This document shows, in pieces, positions 46,861-59,114 of a stretch of 64,000 nucleotides of DNA (the first letter of the stretch is position 1; every line of letters starts with the position of its first letter). The stretch is taken from the NCBI GenBank assembly GCA_024036415.1, contig JAMWET010003545.1, positions 1-64,000 of the forward strand, written 5' to 3'. The notes beneath the pieces are model-generated. The model was not told the DNA's origin, ran no database searches, and saw nothing but the letters and a program-made list of their open reading frames with translations. Both the position numbers and the translations under genes were made by a program. The DNA is from Prochilodus magdalenae (lineage: Eukaryota > Chordata > Actinopteri > Characiformes > Prochilodontidae).

Positions 46861-48899
46861 GTGTGTGAAGTTATGTCAACCTGAATGTGCTTGAGTTTTG
46901 TCAGACTCAGAGAAGGTCATTTACACTGCCTGCAGGTTTTAGGTAAATTTTACTAAATTCAAAAACACAGAGCTGCCTCTCATCTCTCATATCTATCTTT
47001 TACACATGAGGCAAGAGACTGGGAGCTCTCCTTCGAGATCTAATGTACCTCTTTTCAACTGCAGCATCAAATGCATCTGCACTTTTAACACTTTCATTAA
47101 TGGCTTTTCTTCAAAATAGAAAAGTACGCAAACACGTCATTGCAGACAAACTCATCAGATAAGCCAAAGCACAAAAATCATCTGAAGTATTCTTCTTTGA
47201 ACATCAGACTTTCTGGTCTTTCAAGTGAACAAAAGTAAGACAAGTAAGATGTACCTTTCTCCAAGCAACTGGTATAGTGCTATCTGCCGATAGACACAAG
47301 ATGAAAAATCTAGCTGTTCTGAAATGACCTTTGTACCACCAACTTACCTCTTGAATTAGAGGCTTTGTCATTTCCACAGAACACTCAAAAGGGTTTTTTA
47401 GAGGCACGCTATAGAAAAAGCACTTCTGGTTCCCCAAACAAGCTTTCAATGGAATGCTTTTTACTGGACTTTTTTTGTAAATAAGACATGCTGTAGATCC
47501 TTTTTAAAGGTTCATGTAATGGAAGGATTCTGCAGATAGATTTTTCTAGAACTGCATCTACAAACACAAGAAACATTAAAGAACTTTTAACTCCATTACT
47601 GTAATAATGGAGTTTTTACATAGCCACCATTTAGCCACCAGGATAGTTATGGAATCAACCAAACATGCCTTGATTTTCTTTGGTAGACCAATTTAGTAAG
47701 AAGGAACTTAATTTAGGAAGGTCTAAATACATCACTGACTGTGTGTACAAGTGGTAGCCTGACCAATGTGTTTAAATGTGTTGTTAAGAATGGAAAACAG
47801 TGGAAGCTCTATACCATGCTCTAATTAGAATGGCCAACAAGCATCATTCATGACCTAGATTTGGTTATGAGGGCCTGAAATACTCTGAAGGCCTGTTATA
47901 GGCACAGTAATCTGCACATACTTCAATTAATTCTATTAATTCTTATGTATTATCATTACTTGTAACTTTTTAACTTTTTGGTAATATCTAAGTACAAAAA
48001 ACAGTGAGCCACAAATTTGAATTTGATTTGACTTTCTGCTGCCAACATGCAACCCCAACTCCAAACTCAGCCAGTCTGTCAGACAGCCTCTGTATTGTAT
48101 TATGGGTGCATTGTTTGTGTCACCACAGCCTGAGGTCTACCGAGAATGAAGACAAATTATTCAGACATCAATTTTAGGGACCTGGTGACTTCTATAAGGG
48201 GGAGCAAAAAATGCTTGCTCAGCAACGGCAAACCTCCAATCCACAGGACCCATCAAATCTTAATGAATGTTCAGGGGAATGGCAGGCTGGTCTTTTTAGA
48301 CCCCTCCGGGTTGTTGTCCTGTCTTTGTACTGGTGTAGGGACACAATCCGTCACAGGACATAGACCACTGGCTACTGCATGGTCCATAAACCTCCCAGAC
48401 GTTGCTTGTCTTGGATCACAGTATCCTTCAAATTCCCTGAATGAGTATAAATTAGGTCAAGGAGACATGATCCTTCATTGATGTCTTTCAATTTATCATG
48501 GTACACTGGATCAGGACGAGGTGGCAGCATATCCAGAGTGCGATGCTGTGCTTAGGAGGAATGCTGAATGCCATCCCAATTTTCCATCTCATCCCACAAG
48601 CGTGCAAGATAAGGAGTAATTGCCTGTTTGCTTATCAGAAGGCTGAATGAGCAGGGAAGTGGTGTCTGTCGGGGGCCTTTACCATGGTTGGGCAGTGAAG
48701 CAGAGCGGCGGTACAGCTCAGGCCACTGCGAGAGCACTGAGAGCCAAAGATAAATGGTGCTCAAGAGAGCTGTTCCCTCCTGGACCTCAGTCAGGACAAA
48801 AAAATAATTATACTGTTGAAAGCGTCTAGTGTTTTTAGCTCACCTACAATAGTAATTGCCCATAGCCTTCCTTTTCCAAGCCTATTTCAAGAAAAAAAA
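46861..48899. other. No recognised gene; a short hairpin at 47589-47614
   Basis: AACTCCATTA, a 6-base loop CTGTAA, then TAATGGAGTT form a perfect 10-bp stem (47589-47614). A 111-codon ORF at 48146-48481 has no known domain. The remainder is unremarkable non-coding DNA. Confidence 0.4.
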
Positions 48900-49060
48900 A
48901 TCCATTATAGAGTTGCACCCAAGTGGTGCACCTGGTAAAAGCACTACTTAGCATGCCCTTTCCACCATGGTGAGGGCTGAGTCTCCACTGTTGCCACCTG
49001 TGGTGAGGTGTCTCTGAGAATGCGATGGGTGCGAGAGAGAAACGCAATACAACCCATGTG
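48900..49060 (+). repeat. Possible degraded tRNA-related SINE
   Basis: CAAGTGGTGCACCTGGTAAA and AGCACTACTTAGCATGCC resemble the 5' region of a teleost tRNA-derived repeat with the form GGGTGGCGCACCTGGTAA-GC. A B box is not clear; TGAGTCTCCACTGTTGCC stands roughly where one would be expected. Stated as a possibility only. Confidence 0.3.
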
Positions 49061-49204
49061 TCTCCATGGTGATATGGCTAAGCCGAATGTACTATTATTC
49101 TCTTGCAAGCTATGTTGCAATCCTATAATGTGTTCTCATGAGAGTGTGGTGGCAGGTGAGAGGTGTGTTATCCTTAGATTCTTCCTAGTGATCCAGTGGT
49201 TTAT

Positions 49205-49330
49205 TGGATAACATTCATTCATTCATTCTGGGTTGTGGATGTTGCTGGAGCCTAGCCCAGTGCACATTAGTAGGAATGCAAGAACAACCTGGAGAACAGG
49301 TCACCATTCTGTTGGAGTACATATGCATTT
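49205..49330. repeat. Degraded copy of a ubiquitous teleost dispersed repeat
   Basis: (CATT)n at 49213-49228 is followed by GCTGGAGCCTAGCCCAGTGC, an AGGAATGCAAGAACAACCTGG stretch and AACAGGTCACCATTCTGTTG. This corresponds to the common fish pattern gctggagcctatcccag...caccctggacaggtcgccag. The element class is uncertain. Confidence 0.6.
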
Positions 49331-52300
49331 GGATGCTAATTTAAAATCAGCTTAACCTTGTCGAATAAGCAGGAATAACAGAATACAATAACACTATAAA
49401 ATCAGTGCAGCACATTGCAAAGTGTATTTTTCAAGAGCATATTTTTACATGATTGCCCATGTATTAAAATTGCAGTAGGAAATTCTGGAGAAAGGCTTTT
49501 GCTGCTTAACAGCATAACAAAAACACTCCTACCTTCAGTGCTCCTTCAGAAGTTTCGTCCTCCCAAATTCATGGACGTGCAAATGAATGGATTGTTAACG
49601 CAAGCAATAGTGGATTAGCAAACTTGTTATAAGCTAGATAGCAAACATTAGCTAGATTGTGGGTTAGCAAACTGTCAATACAGTTACTGCAACCAAAGCT
49701 AACCAGTTGGAATTAGTGAGTAAGGTTAATTTGACAATTGAAGATCCCTTTATTTATTAAACAACTCAAGATGTACTACCACCGAATAACTGCATGTCAA
49801 GTGTGAATTAGATATTACCAGTCTTTAATCACATTTCAGCAGGAAATAAACTGTGATAAACATATTAATTAATAAGAAAAACTTGAGCAGTGCTTCGTTT
49901 CGTTTCAGTGGTCTCATTATTTTTGATGTTTAGGAACAGCAAAACAGAAATTATTAGTAATCACAAACACATGCAGTGATGCTGAGGTCTAAACTTTGAT
50001 CTGGCCATTCCATAGTTCTGAGCACACGAGCAGTGTGTTTGAGCCACATATTTATTTTCTATTCTCATAATGACTTCTCGACTGCTATACATCCTTTCAG
50101 ACTTTTCAGATTGTGTTGCAGTGGAAGGATGCATGGAAACAGCTGTAGATTTATCCCGATCTAAAGCAAGAGTGGAGCTCAATGTTCTCCTTTTTAAGTA
50201 CTGTTTATATAACACCCTTTTTTATATTTGAATAAGTTTTAAATATCTGAAATATCTCCTGAAAAAGGGGCTACTAATGGAATTCAATAAATAAACCCCA
50301 CAAATGAATTTCTGGGAGGCAGTCTAAAATAAAGAAGAATGTGATGCATTTGTTGTGAAACCTTTCAATACTGTGAATTCAGTGGCTTGTAATGATAGTA
50401 CAAGTATGAGATTCAAGCACATTAAAGCATTAAACCATTCTTTTTCATAGTGGAGCTGGTAAGTAGGCAATGTTCTCCTGCCTAATGTTGTCTGCATATG
50501 GGAATGGCAGCTTGGTACAATGCTTTTAGTGGCCCATATTCATAACTGGATATTAACATTATCATTTAAAACAATATTCCTGTAATTCTGAAGTTCCAGA
50601 TGAATCTTCATGCATTATGTTGTGCACGCAGCAATGCATTCTGACCCAAAAGCTTGTGAGCCATGCTACACTCTGCAAATGTACTTACATATGGCTGAGG
50701 TCTCCTGGCCTACTGTGACTGAAATGTTAAATGGGATGCGGAGTTGCTAGTCATTCAGCAAGTCTTTTAAGGACAGTTCTTTAATGTTTGTAGGCCATGC
50801 AAACTGGGATGGCTGACAATTTCCTATCAGGTGAATGAATCTTGTAAATAAGCCTTTGTATTTGTGTGGCCTTAATTCCACTGTCAGCCAGGAAGCAATT
50901 GTCATCCATCATCATTATTATGATGAAACCAAAGTACTTCTTGAAAAGTGCAATTGTTCCACACTGGACTATGTTCTGCCCCTACACTGTCACATGAAGG
51001 CTTTTCTCTTTCTATTGTGTCATTCCGGTTTGTACTGTGGGATTTAGGATTAACACTCTGTATTAAAGGAGCAAACGTCTATGGAAGTACCTTAAATCTC
51101 ATTTTACATTATGAAAAGAGGATTTGGAGAGTTAGTTTAATGCCTTTGTGAGTTTTCCGCCTATATGCCAAAAATTAATTAAATTGATTTCTGAAGAGAA
51201 ACATGATCCACCCTCTTTTCCATGCTCTTATCAGCCATTTATCATTTTACAGAAACCTGAGAAGAGCCATTGACATTAACTCAAGTGGTGAAAATATCAT
51301 CCTCCATCATTAACTGCTACCAACATGGCAGAGCATGTGCAATACTAGGCTTTAGGGTTTGCAGTGTGACGTCACAGACCTCTGCTAGGAGCTTGCAGAT
51401 AATCATAATTGTGGTAACTGACTCCATCTGGTAAATAAATAAATAGAAACAAATCTATAGAAACATTAATGATTGTTCAAATTAAGAGCAGGGCATGCTG
51501 GGAGAAGCAATTAACACATCTAAGGCACAGACATTCAGCAGGACTGTTTGCTATTCCTTTATAGTCATTATGCTGAAACGGGACCTGAGAGCACAGTGAA
51601 ATCCTGTTTGTCCTACTGCCCCACAGCCCACAATTCTCCCAGGCACAGAGATGGGCTGTTAAATGGCCTACAGAGACTGCCTGGTTGCATTGCAGCTTGT
51701 GCAAGGTTTGTGTACTCTGTGAAGACTGGCATCTGTTTTTAGAAATGTATGAATGTGAATGGAAGTAATGACAATCTGCTACAAAGCTTGGCTCCACAGC
51801 TGTTCCTGTTAGGTAACGTTTGAACTACAAGGGTACATAAATCCTGTCATTTAGGCCATACGTCCTGCTGTATGCCCTGTTTATACTGAACAGGGAAAGC
51901 AGCCCTATGGATATGGATTGTACATGTGGAAGGTAGTTTTGTTTGAGTCAGATCTGAGTCGGAGGCTCGTTTCAGAAGGACCTGCGCTTTGATTGCTTTC
52001 CTTTGATTAGTAAGTGCTGTTTATGTTTTTTTAAACTGTAACTGCTTTTTGTTTCTCTTATCTTTTCTCCGCCCACTCTCATGTGAACACACAACTTCTG
52101 TTTCTACACACAGTTGTTTCCCAGCTGTTCCTTCACACTGTTTATACAGTTTCCCATCATAAGTGATAACTTAATTGTAACCAAGACAAACATTATTAAC
52201 ATATTTAAACAACCATGACAAATTTAGCAGAAACTCCACTGCATTATAATGACGAGTCATTAAGCTAATTAAGCACATATGACTGCTGCTGCTGCTGCAG

Positions 52301-52481
52301 TGTAGTTTCTGAGATGATGCCACAGCTTCTCTTCTCTTCCATTTGTGTTGAAAAATTAGTCAGTTACCTTACTTCTTCTACAGGGCTCCCGTTTGAGGTG
52401 GGTGGATGGTCATTTATCACCAAAGATGAAAGCCTTGCTGACCTAGTAAAAAATCAGGAGTAGAACTGATTTAAAGTTTAG
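49331..52481. other. No recognised gene; one palindromic CRE-type site
   Basis: TGACGTCA at 51367-51374 is a perfect CRE consensus. About 51130-51290 is balanced and AATTAATTAAATTGA-containing, possibly conserved. ORFs (49961-50215, 50835-51151, 51477-51797) overlap in opposing frames without motifs. A CTG run (GCTGCTGCTGCTGCTGCAG) lies at 52282-52300. Confidence 0.4.
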
Positions 52482-52514
52482 GTGTGCGTGTTCATGTATG
52501 TGTGTGTGTGTGCA

Positions 52515-52558
<44 letters not shown>

Positions 52559-52582
52559 AGAATGTGTGAGAATGTGTGAGAA
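52482..52582. repeat. (GT)n microsatellite, imperfect
   Basis: GT/TG dinucleotides with CATGTA interruptions, ending in two GAATGTGTGA repeats. The His/Thr-rich minus-strand ORF here is an artefact of the repeat. Confidence 0.97.
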
Positions 52583-52870
52583 CATATGAAGTACAAGTAA
52601 GCTGAGACTTAGGGCAGGCCTTGTTGAGGAGTAGGGTACCAACTAGCATGATGAAGTGGATATGTAGTTACACATGTTCAGGTAGAACATGCCTTTACTC
52701 ACATTAGAAGCACGCAGCACTGCAGTCTAATTTGTGGAGTTTGATAGCAGGTGAACAGACATTCCTTGATGTCCTGGTTCTTAGAACAGCAATATACAGG
52801 CATCATATACTCCTTGGCATTTCAAATAATACCCTAATAAACCACTAATATGTCCATTTCATAATGTAAA

Positions 52871-52872
52871 CA

Positions 52873-52912
<40 letters not shown>

Positions 52913-52913
52913 T
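52871..52913. repeat. (ATT)n microsatellite
   Basis: About 13 uninterrupted ATT trinucleotides. Confidence 0.97.
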
Positions 52914-53619
52914 AATTTGCAATACATTATTTTGTACATGTATACGTATCTTTTTACAATACATGTCCTACAAAGAGAGATGCTGAAAGCTTTTTTCAGA
53001 TAAGCAGACCAGTATGTCTGAGAGGAGTCCTGCTTACCCAGACAGCAGTGATGATATGTTAGTATGGTGTAAAATATTTGTTTAGCAGATTATTTTCATA
53101 TCCAGTTTACCTGGTTTACCAAATAGAGAGCTCTTATCTCATTGCTAATTTAGTGGCCCAAGTTCAAGTGAAATATGGAATTAGATATGGAAGTTATTTC
53201 AGTCTTTTGTGTTACAGGAGCAATCTGTACAATAAAACAACCTATCAAATTCCATACTCCAAATCAACAGAAACAAGGAAAAGCACACATCCTCAATCCT
53301 AGCATACACATCCGTTTACTTACCTGTCTAGAAAAAAATGATTTAACATCACACTTCATTTCCTTACTCACCAAGAGTGTCTCCAACGGTGGAAAGCAGC
53401 ACTAATGTTGATTGCTGCCAGGCCTGGATTCTTGCTAATCTTCTTTCTTTGGCTGCTCTCGTTAAATGATATAAGTGTTCGATTCGATGCAATAGGGACT
53501 CACACTTTAAATACAAAGTGGTGTCATTGGATTAGCTGGTTATCATACAAACTTCAGAAGGTATCTCTGCAACATGACACAAACACCTTTACACACTGTC
53601 AGAACTGTTATTCTGTTCA
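52914..53619. other. No recognised feature
   Basis: AT-rich with overlapping plus-strand ORFs (53078-53302, 53175-53405, 53405-53692) lacking any motif. Confidence 0.45.
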
Positions 53620-55106
53620 TTTTAGGTCATTTTGTTATGTTTTAAACTACATCAATTATTATATCTTTCATGGGACAACACTGAAGATATGACAGTTCGA
53701 TACAATGTGAAGTAGTCAGTGTACAGCTTGTATAACAGTGTAAATTTGCTGTACACTCAAAATAACTCGACACATAGCCATTAACGTCTAAACCATTGGC
53801 AACGAAAGTGAGTACACCCTTAAGTGAAAATTACAAAACTGTGCCCAAAGTGTCAATATTTTATGTGGCCACCATTATTTTCCAGAACTGCCCTAACTCT
53901 TTTGGCCATGGAGCTTCACAGGTTGCCACTGGAATCTTCTTCCACTCCTCCACCTTCCATTTAGGGATGCCCTACAGATGGTCAATAGGTTTTAGGTCTG
54001 GAGACATGCGTGGCCAGCCCAGCACTATTACCCTCAGTTTCTTTAGCAAGGCGGTGGTTGTCTTGGAGGTGTGTTTGGGGACATTATCATGTTGGAATAT
54101 TGGGGATCATGCGCATGCTCTCAGTATGTCACAGTATGTTGGCATTTACTATTCCCTCAATGAACTGTTGCTCCCCATAGCAGGCAGCACTCATGCAGCC
54201 CCAAACCAAGACACGCCCACCACCACACTTGTCTTTGTACTCCTCACCTGGTTGCCGCCACACACGCTTGACACCATCTGAACCAAATAAGTTTATCTTG
54301 GTCTCATCAGACCACAGGACATGGTTCCAGTAATCCTTGTCCTTAGTCTGCTTGTCTTCAGCAAACTGTTTGCTGGCTTTCTTGCGCATCATCTTTAGAA
54401 GAGGGATGGCAGCCATGCAGACCAGTTTGATACAGTGTGCAGCATATGGTCTGAGCACTGACAGGCTGACCTCCCACCCCTTTAACCTTTGCTGCAATGC
54501 TGGCAGCACTCCTATCTCTATTTTCAAATGACAACCTCTGGATATGACGCTGAGCAAGTGCGCTCAACTTCTTTGGCCGACCATGGCGAGGCCTTTTCTG
54601 AGTGGAACCTGTCCTGTTAAACCGTTGTATGGTCTTGGCCACCGTGCTGTAGCTCAGTTTCAGGGTGTTCTTATAGCCTAGGCCATCTTTATGTAGAGCA
54701 ACACTTCTTTTTTCAGATCCTCATAGAGTTCCATGTTGAATTTCCAGTGACTAGTATGAGAGAGTGTGAGAGCGATAACACCAAATTCAACACACCTGCT
54801 CCCCATTCACACCTGAGGCTTTATGACACTAACAAGTCACATGACACCAGGGAAGGAAAATGGCATATTCAGCATTTTGGCCATTTTCACTTAGGGCTGT
54901 ACTTACTTTCATTGCCAGCGGTTTAGACATTAATGGCTGTGTGTTGAGTTATTTTGAGGGCACAGCAAATTTACATTGTTATACAAGCGGTTCACTGACG
55001 ACTATACATTGTAGAAGTGTTATATCTTCTGTGTTGTCCCATGAAAAGATAAAATAAAATATTAACAAAAGTGTGAGGGGTATACTAACTTTTGTGAGAT
55101 ATATAT
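53620..55106 (-). mobile_element. Tc1-like element with long inverted repeats (family D)
   Basis: Inverted repeats of about 170 bp bracket the element: 53661-53830 and 54884-55051, sharing for example GCTTGTATAACAGTGTAAAT (left) and its complement near 54975. The right end extends to the tip TTTTGTGAGATATATA at about 55106. The left tip is diverged or lost, so the left boundary is uncertain. The transposase is on the minus strand between the repeats. The layout matches a widespread vertebrate Tc1 family with terminal and internal GTGAGTACACCC motifs. It is the most complete transposon in the window. Confidence 0.9.
53860..54734 (-). pseudogene. Tc1-like transposase pseudogene (family D)
   Basis: Start taken at the ATG complementary to 54732-54734, reading MELYEDLKK. 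Further on are VAKTIQRFNRTGSTQKRPRH and GRPKKLS (HTH and GRPR linker), then YWNHVLWSDETKINLFG (first catalytic Asp block), VKRVWRQPGE and RVLVWGCMSA. Near 53862 the antisense of the usual GGHIKY tail is present. Frameshifts split the protein into a 94-codon and a 142-codon piece. Deletions remove the stretch before the VWG motif and much of the region holding the second Asp. It cannot encode an active enzyme. Confidence 0.9.
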
Positions 55107-55479
55107 GCTAATTGTGTTATGCTATGGCCAATTCTTCCTTATTTCCATTTCCTTCTGAAGCATATGAATTACTACAAAGCATATAAAATGTTACTCATAG
55201 ACCTTTCTTGATAAGCTATCACAACAGCTCATTATGCTAATCGTTTAAAGGCAGCCTTGTGGGAGCATTAGGAACATGTATAATTTTTATAATGTGCTAC
55301 CATTAATGCTGTTGTTTTAGCTGGCTAGTAAACTTTTAACCTATTTAAGTGACAGAAAGAAACAACAACAAGTTTATCACTTCCAGAAATCCTGATATGA
55401 CTCACAGTACAGAATCTTTTTAAAACATATTTCCACTCACCACTGACGGTCTCAAAAAAGCTATGAGTAATGAGTATTT
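55107..55479. other. No recognised feature
   Basis: AT-rich flank of the Tc1 element. Nothing that I can name. Confidence 0.5.
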
Positions 55480-55830
55480 TTGTTTCTTCAGTTGATGGTG
55501 TTGTAAAGGCGCATCAGGTGCATTCATTTTGGCCAAACGTTCGCCTTTTTTTCTAATCTTGTTTAATGTCACACTACTGTTTTGAAACAGGATCATTTGG
55601 GTAATGTGTCATTGCTATGTGAATGCTGCTTTGTCATTGTTGATTACACGTTTCAGAATTCATAATCCCAGCGCTATTTACAGCACCTCCAGGCCTGTGT
55701 AATTTACCTCGATCATTTATGCCATTTTTCCAAACTTAATCACCCTACAGGTAATCAAGGGCTCATTTTCATCAAAAGTGAAACCAATTTATCCAGCTCA
55801 TGTCAGGAATATTTCTCTTGGCTATGGACG
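55480..55830. other. Possible conserved non-coding element
   Basis: Repeat-free and balanced sequence: GTAAAGGCGCATCAGGTGCA near 55505, then GTTGATTACACG and AATTTACCTCGATCATTTAT further on, and TACAGGTAATCAAGGGCTCA at 55746-55765. There is no ORF. Inferred from texture only. Confidence 0.3.
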
Positions 55831-57689
55831 TAACCAAATAGATTAATACATATTACTGTTATAATTATCAGCCTTTCATTATAGCAAGGAACCACAAAGC
55901 CTCTTATTCACTTAATTTGATTTGCCAAAAAATTCTGAATCATCTGCATGAAAGGTACAACCATTTTTAAGCAAATGGTGAATTTATGTCTTCTAAGAGC
56001 ATTATGGGTGATATGACAGCCTTACTGTGCCTTACTAATCCTGGACATCTAGGCACAAACATGAACTCCTCACTGACATGAAATTTTACAGTGGGGCAAA
56101 AACAGATCTCATCCCAGTCTACTAATCACACTTATTTTTAAGTCCCCTGACACTGAGCTTCTCTGAGCGGGAACAGTAAGTTCTCAGTTCCTGGAAATAA
56201 AGCTGCTGCTGGTAAGTGCTCCTCACAGTCTCAAGAGCAACAGCGGTGATTCAATACCTCACCATTAGATGCAGTTACTGTGAAGCTGTGCAGGGACTTT
56301 GGTGGCCCTTTTTTCAAAACTAATGGCCCTGATGCCATCGTTCTCTCCATGTGTTCAGTGATTGTGGTTTAAATATCTTTGTGGCATACAATGCCTTCCA
56401 AGTATTTGAACAGTGATGTTATTCCTTAGTCCTCCAGGTCAGCTTGTTAGTTCTGAAATAAATTAATAAATAGATTTTAAAAAATAAATGAATGATTTCA
56501 AGTTATTATGTAGGCTATCAGCTTCAGTTCAGAGGCAGTAACATTCATTATAGAGTAAACCACAGAGGACTTGATTGACTTACCGGGCCTATATACAACG
56601 TCCTCCTGCTGAAGGCGGCCAAACGATACTGGATAATTGGTTGCATAGTTTCTTAGCTAGCTGTGTGCCATTGTGTTGTTAATGCAATAACGAGAGAGCC
56701 AGCAAAAGCCCTAGAGATTGTTCTACATGTAGCATTTGCATCTAGGGACTATAGCTGTTGTCTCCTGGTGTGAAAAAAGCGGCAGTGCCGACAAAGCAGG
56801 CCATAATGATGCAGAAAGATCCAATTAAATCAAACGGTACTGTGTTAGAAAGCAGAATTAGTAGTATAATCGAAATGAAAGTCATTAAACTGATTGCCCT
56901 GTTAAACTATGCCTTATGTTGGGTGATATGCCACCTATGGTTACACTATGTAAGAACATCGATGCAGGGTCAATTTGACGGCGCCGTCTTAGCAGTAAAA
57001 AGTAAAGTTTTTCACCCTGCTCAGAAAACACACCACAGCGTCTCACTCTCCTAGTCATTACTCAAGCATTCACAGCCCATTATTGCCCAGGTATAGTGCC
57101 ACATTCAGTATATTTGCGGCTGATCAAACCCTTATAAAAACTTTGGTTGACTAATTTGACTGACTGTATTGACATTAATAGACTATATTGTTCCATCTGT
57201 TCCATTCTATCATTTTCTTTGCTCTGTTGGCTACTGAATAACTGCTGCTAAAATATTGTACAGTACAGTCTCACCAGCTGAAATGCAATCAAATGTATAG
57301 TGCTGATGTATATGATTAAAATGACTGTATATGTATGTGGTCAAAACTACTGCTAAAGTCCGTACAAGGCAGAAATTCTTTTTATAATGATATCACAGTA
57401 AACCATAATGTAGTAAACATCGGGGAACAGTGGACCAAAACTTTATAACAAATAAGAGGGACTATGTTGACTCTAAAAATGGACTAATGGGTGAAGGAGG
57501 AAACCTGTAAGGTTATGTCACCAAAATGGCAGCCATCTTAAATATCCCCATTTTGGATTCAACTTTAGTTGTTTTAGGTTAGAAGATTTAGATTAGAAGA
57601 AGACACATTAAACTGCTCGAGAGTTTCTCTAGTAAAACAGTAGTGTGCTTCATGCCACATTCGTTCTCATGTTACAGGCAATGTATAAG
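55831..57689. other. No recognised feature
   Basis: AT-rich non-coding DNA. A 98-codon ORF (56758-57054) has no recognised domain. I see no nameable repeat. Confidence 0.45.
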
Positions 57690-58345
57690 GGTTGATGTTA
57701 TCCCAACCAGAACGTGTAGAGATCATCATGGACAAAGTACAGGTGTCATCACAAAAGATTTTGTCTAATGCCGCCCAACAGGCCTCCCATTATCCACAGT
57801 GCAGATGCCAAAATTCTTGCCAAATACAGAGAAACAGGTTCTGTGGGCCATGCCTCAATTCAGCAAATTTAGTCTACCCGTAAATGCCACTCTTACAAAA
57901 TTCAGATGCTGCAACACTTTACCGAGGATGACCTAGGCCATCAGATAGATTTTGCAGACTGGGTAACATAGCAACAAATGGAGCCTAATTTTTCCTATCA
58001 GGAGCTGTTCAGTGATGAAGCAAATTTCTTTGTGAACTGTGACGTCCACGAACAGAATCACAGATAGTCATTGGACACAAACCCACCTCATTATGAACGT
58101 GTTGTCAGAGACTATATTGATGTTTAGTTTCTCCAAAAGTGGATGGGTCATAGGGGTCCAATTGAGTTGTTCTCCTGATTAAACCCCTTTGGATTTCGAT
58201 CAGTGGGGTCATGTCAAGGCCCTTGTTTACTGTGTGAAAGTATTGCTCATCTTATATACAGAATTGTTGATGCTCATGCGGCATTCAGCCAGATGTTTTG
58301 GTCAAAGTTCATTAGGAATAGGAGAAAAGGACAGTCTTAACACTC
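57690..58345 (+). pseudogene. Mariner/IS630-type transposase pseudogene with DUF4817-like N-terminus
   Basis: Pieces in order: LSQPERVEIIMDKV (the ERVEII helix of the DUF4817-type N-terminal domain), then in a shifted frame ADAKILAKYRETGSV (the K-R-TGSV motif). Next are a LQHFTEDDLGHQIDFADWV segment, QELFSDEANFFVNCDVHEQN (the FSDEA-F-xNG-vN-qN block with the first catalytic Asp), a NPPHYERVV segment, and FLQKWMGHRGPIEL (the block just before the third catalytic residue). After that the PDLTPLDFFLWG equivalent has decayed. Several frameshifts and stops break it. TIRs were not found. This lineage is familiar from arthropod genomes. Confidence 0.8.
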
Positions 58346-58469
58346 GCACATGGTAGAGCAACCACATTCTGTTGCCCTAATAGGGCCTTAATAATATTGT
58401 TTATTGTTTTTTTAATGCCTCTACTATAGTTCATGCTATGGCTTCACTAACCCAGTGGACTCAATTTTC

Positions 58470-58830
58470 CAGTTCATGATTTGAAACATCCCCATAGTGC
58501 AAATTACACAATTAGTGCTCCTGCATGTTATCTCTTGCTTTTGAGACTGAAATCAATATTTTCCCATGGCGTGATGTAAGATATTGATTACTGTCCTAAG
58601 GCAGCAGGAGTCGTGCAGACCTCTTTAAGCCCTCTCTGCACATTACATAGCCTGCAGTGGAAGCTGGCTGAGGGGCTCTGGGGACTGCACACAGCCCTAA
58701 TCTGACATTAGGTTTCTTCTCTGATGGACATGATAGTTGTCACAGGAGGAATGAGGGATTGCACAGTCATGAATAATTCACCATAGCTCAGCAAATGTGC
58801 AGACCCCTGTGAGGTACTCCAGACCAGGAG
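58470..58830. other. Possible conserved non-coding element
   Basis: Repeat-free, balanced sequence with words such as GTGCAAATTACACAATTAGT (58498-58517), a GATATTGATTACTGTCC stretch and CATGAATAATTCACCATAGC. There is no ORF of interest. Inferred from texture only. Confidence 0.3.
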
Positions 58831-58965
58831 TCATCAGAAATAACTGTAATCTACATTGTGAGAGAGAGCTGATCCTTCTATGCATCAGATAACTATGTCA
58901 AGCTTTGAAAATGATATTTTTAAATTGTATTTTATTTTTATTTTTAATCTATTGAGCTTGTCTGT

Positions 58966-58966
58966 A

Positions 58967-59047
<81 letters not shown>
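58966..59047. repeat. (TCTA)n microsatellite
   Basis: About 20 tetranucleotide units. It generates the YLSI-repeat ORF that crosses it. Confidence 0.98.
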
Positions 59048-59114
59048 GTCAAGCTTGTCTGTCTTGTGGTTCATACTTTATATTATATATGTTAGTAATT
59101 ACGATACAAAAGCG

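Noticed and set aside
48146..48481. 111-codon plus-strand ORF
   Set aside because: No motif and no exon signals at its edges that I trust.
52443..52649. 68-codon ORF with a His-Thr repeat
   Set aside because: Created by the (GT)n microsatellite on the opposite strand.
53796..54281. 161-codon plus-strand ORF, the longest frame in this part
   Set aside because: It is antisense to the Tc1 family D transposase and has no independent support.
58880..59095. 71-codon ORF with a YLSI repeat
   Set aside because: Created by the (TCTA)n microsatellite.
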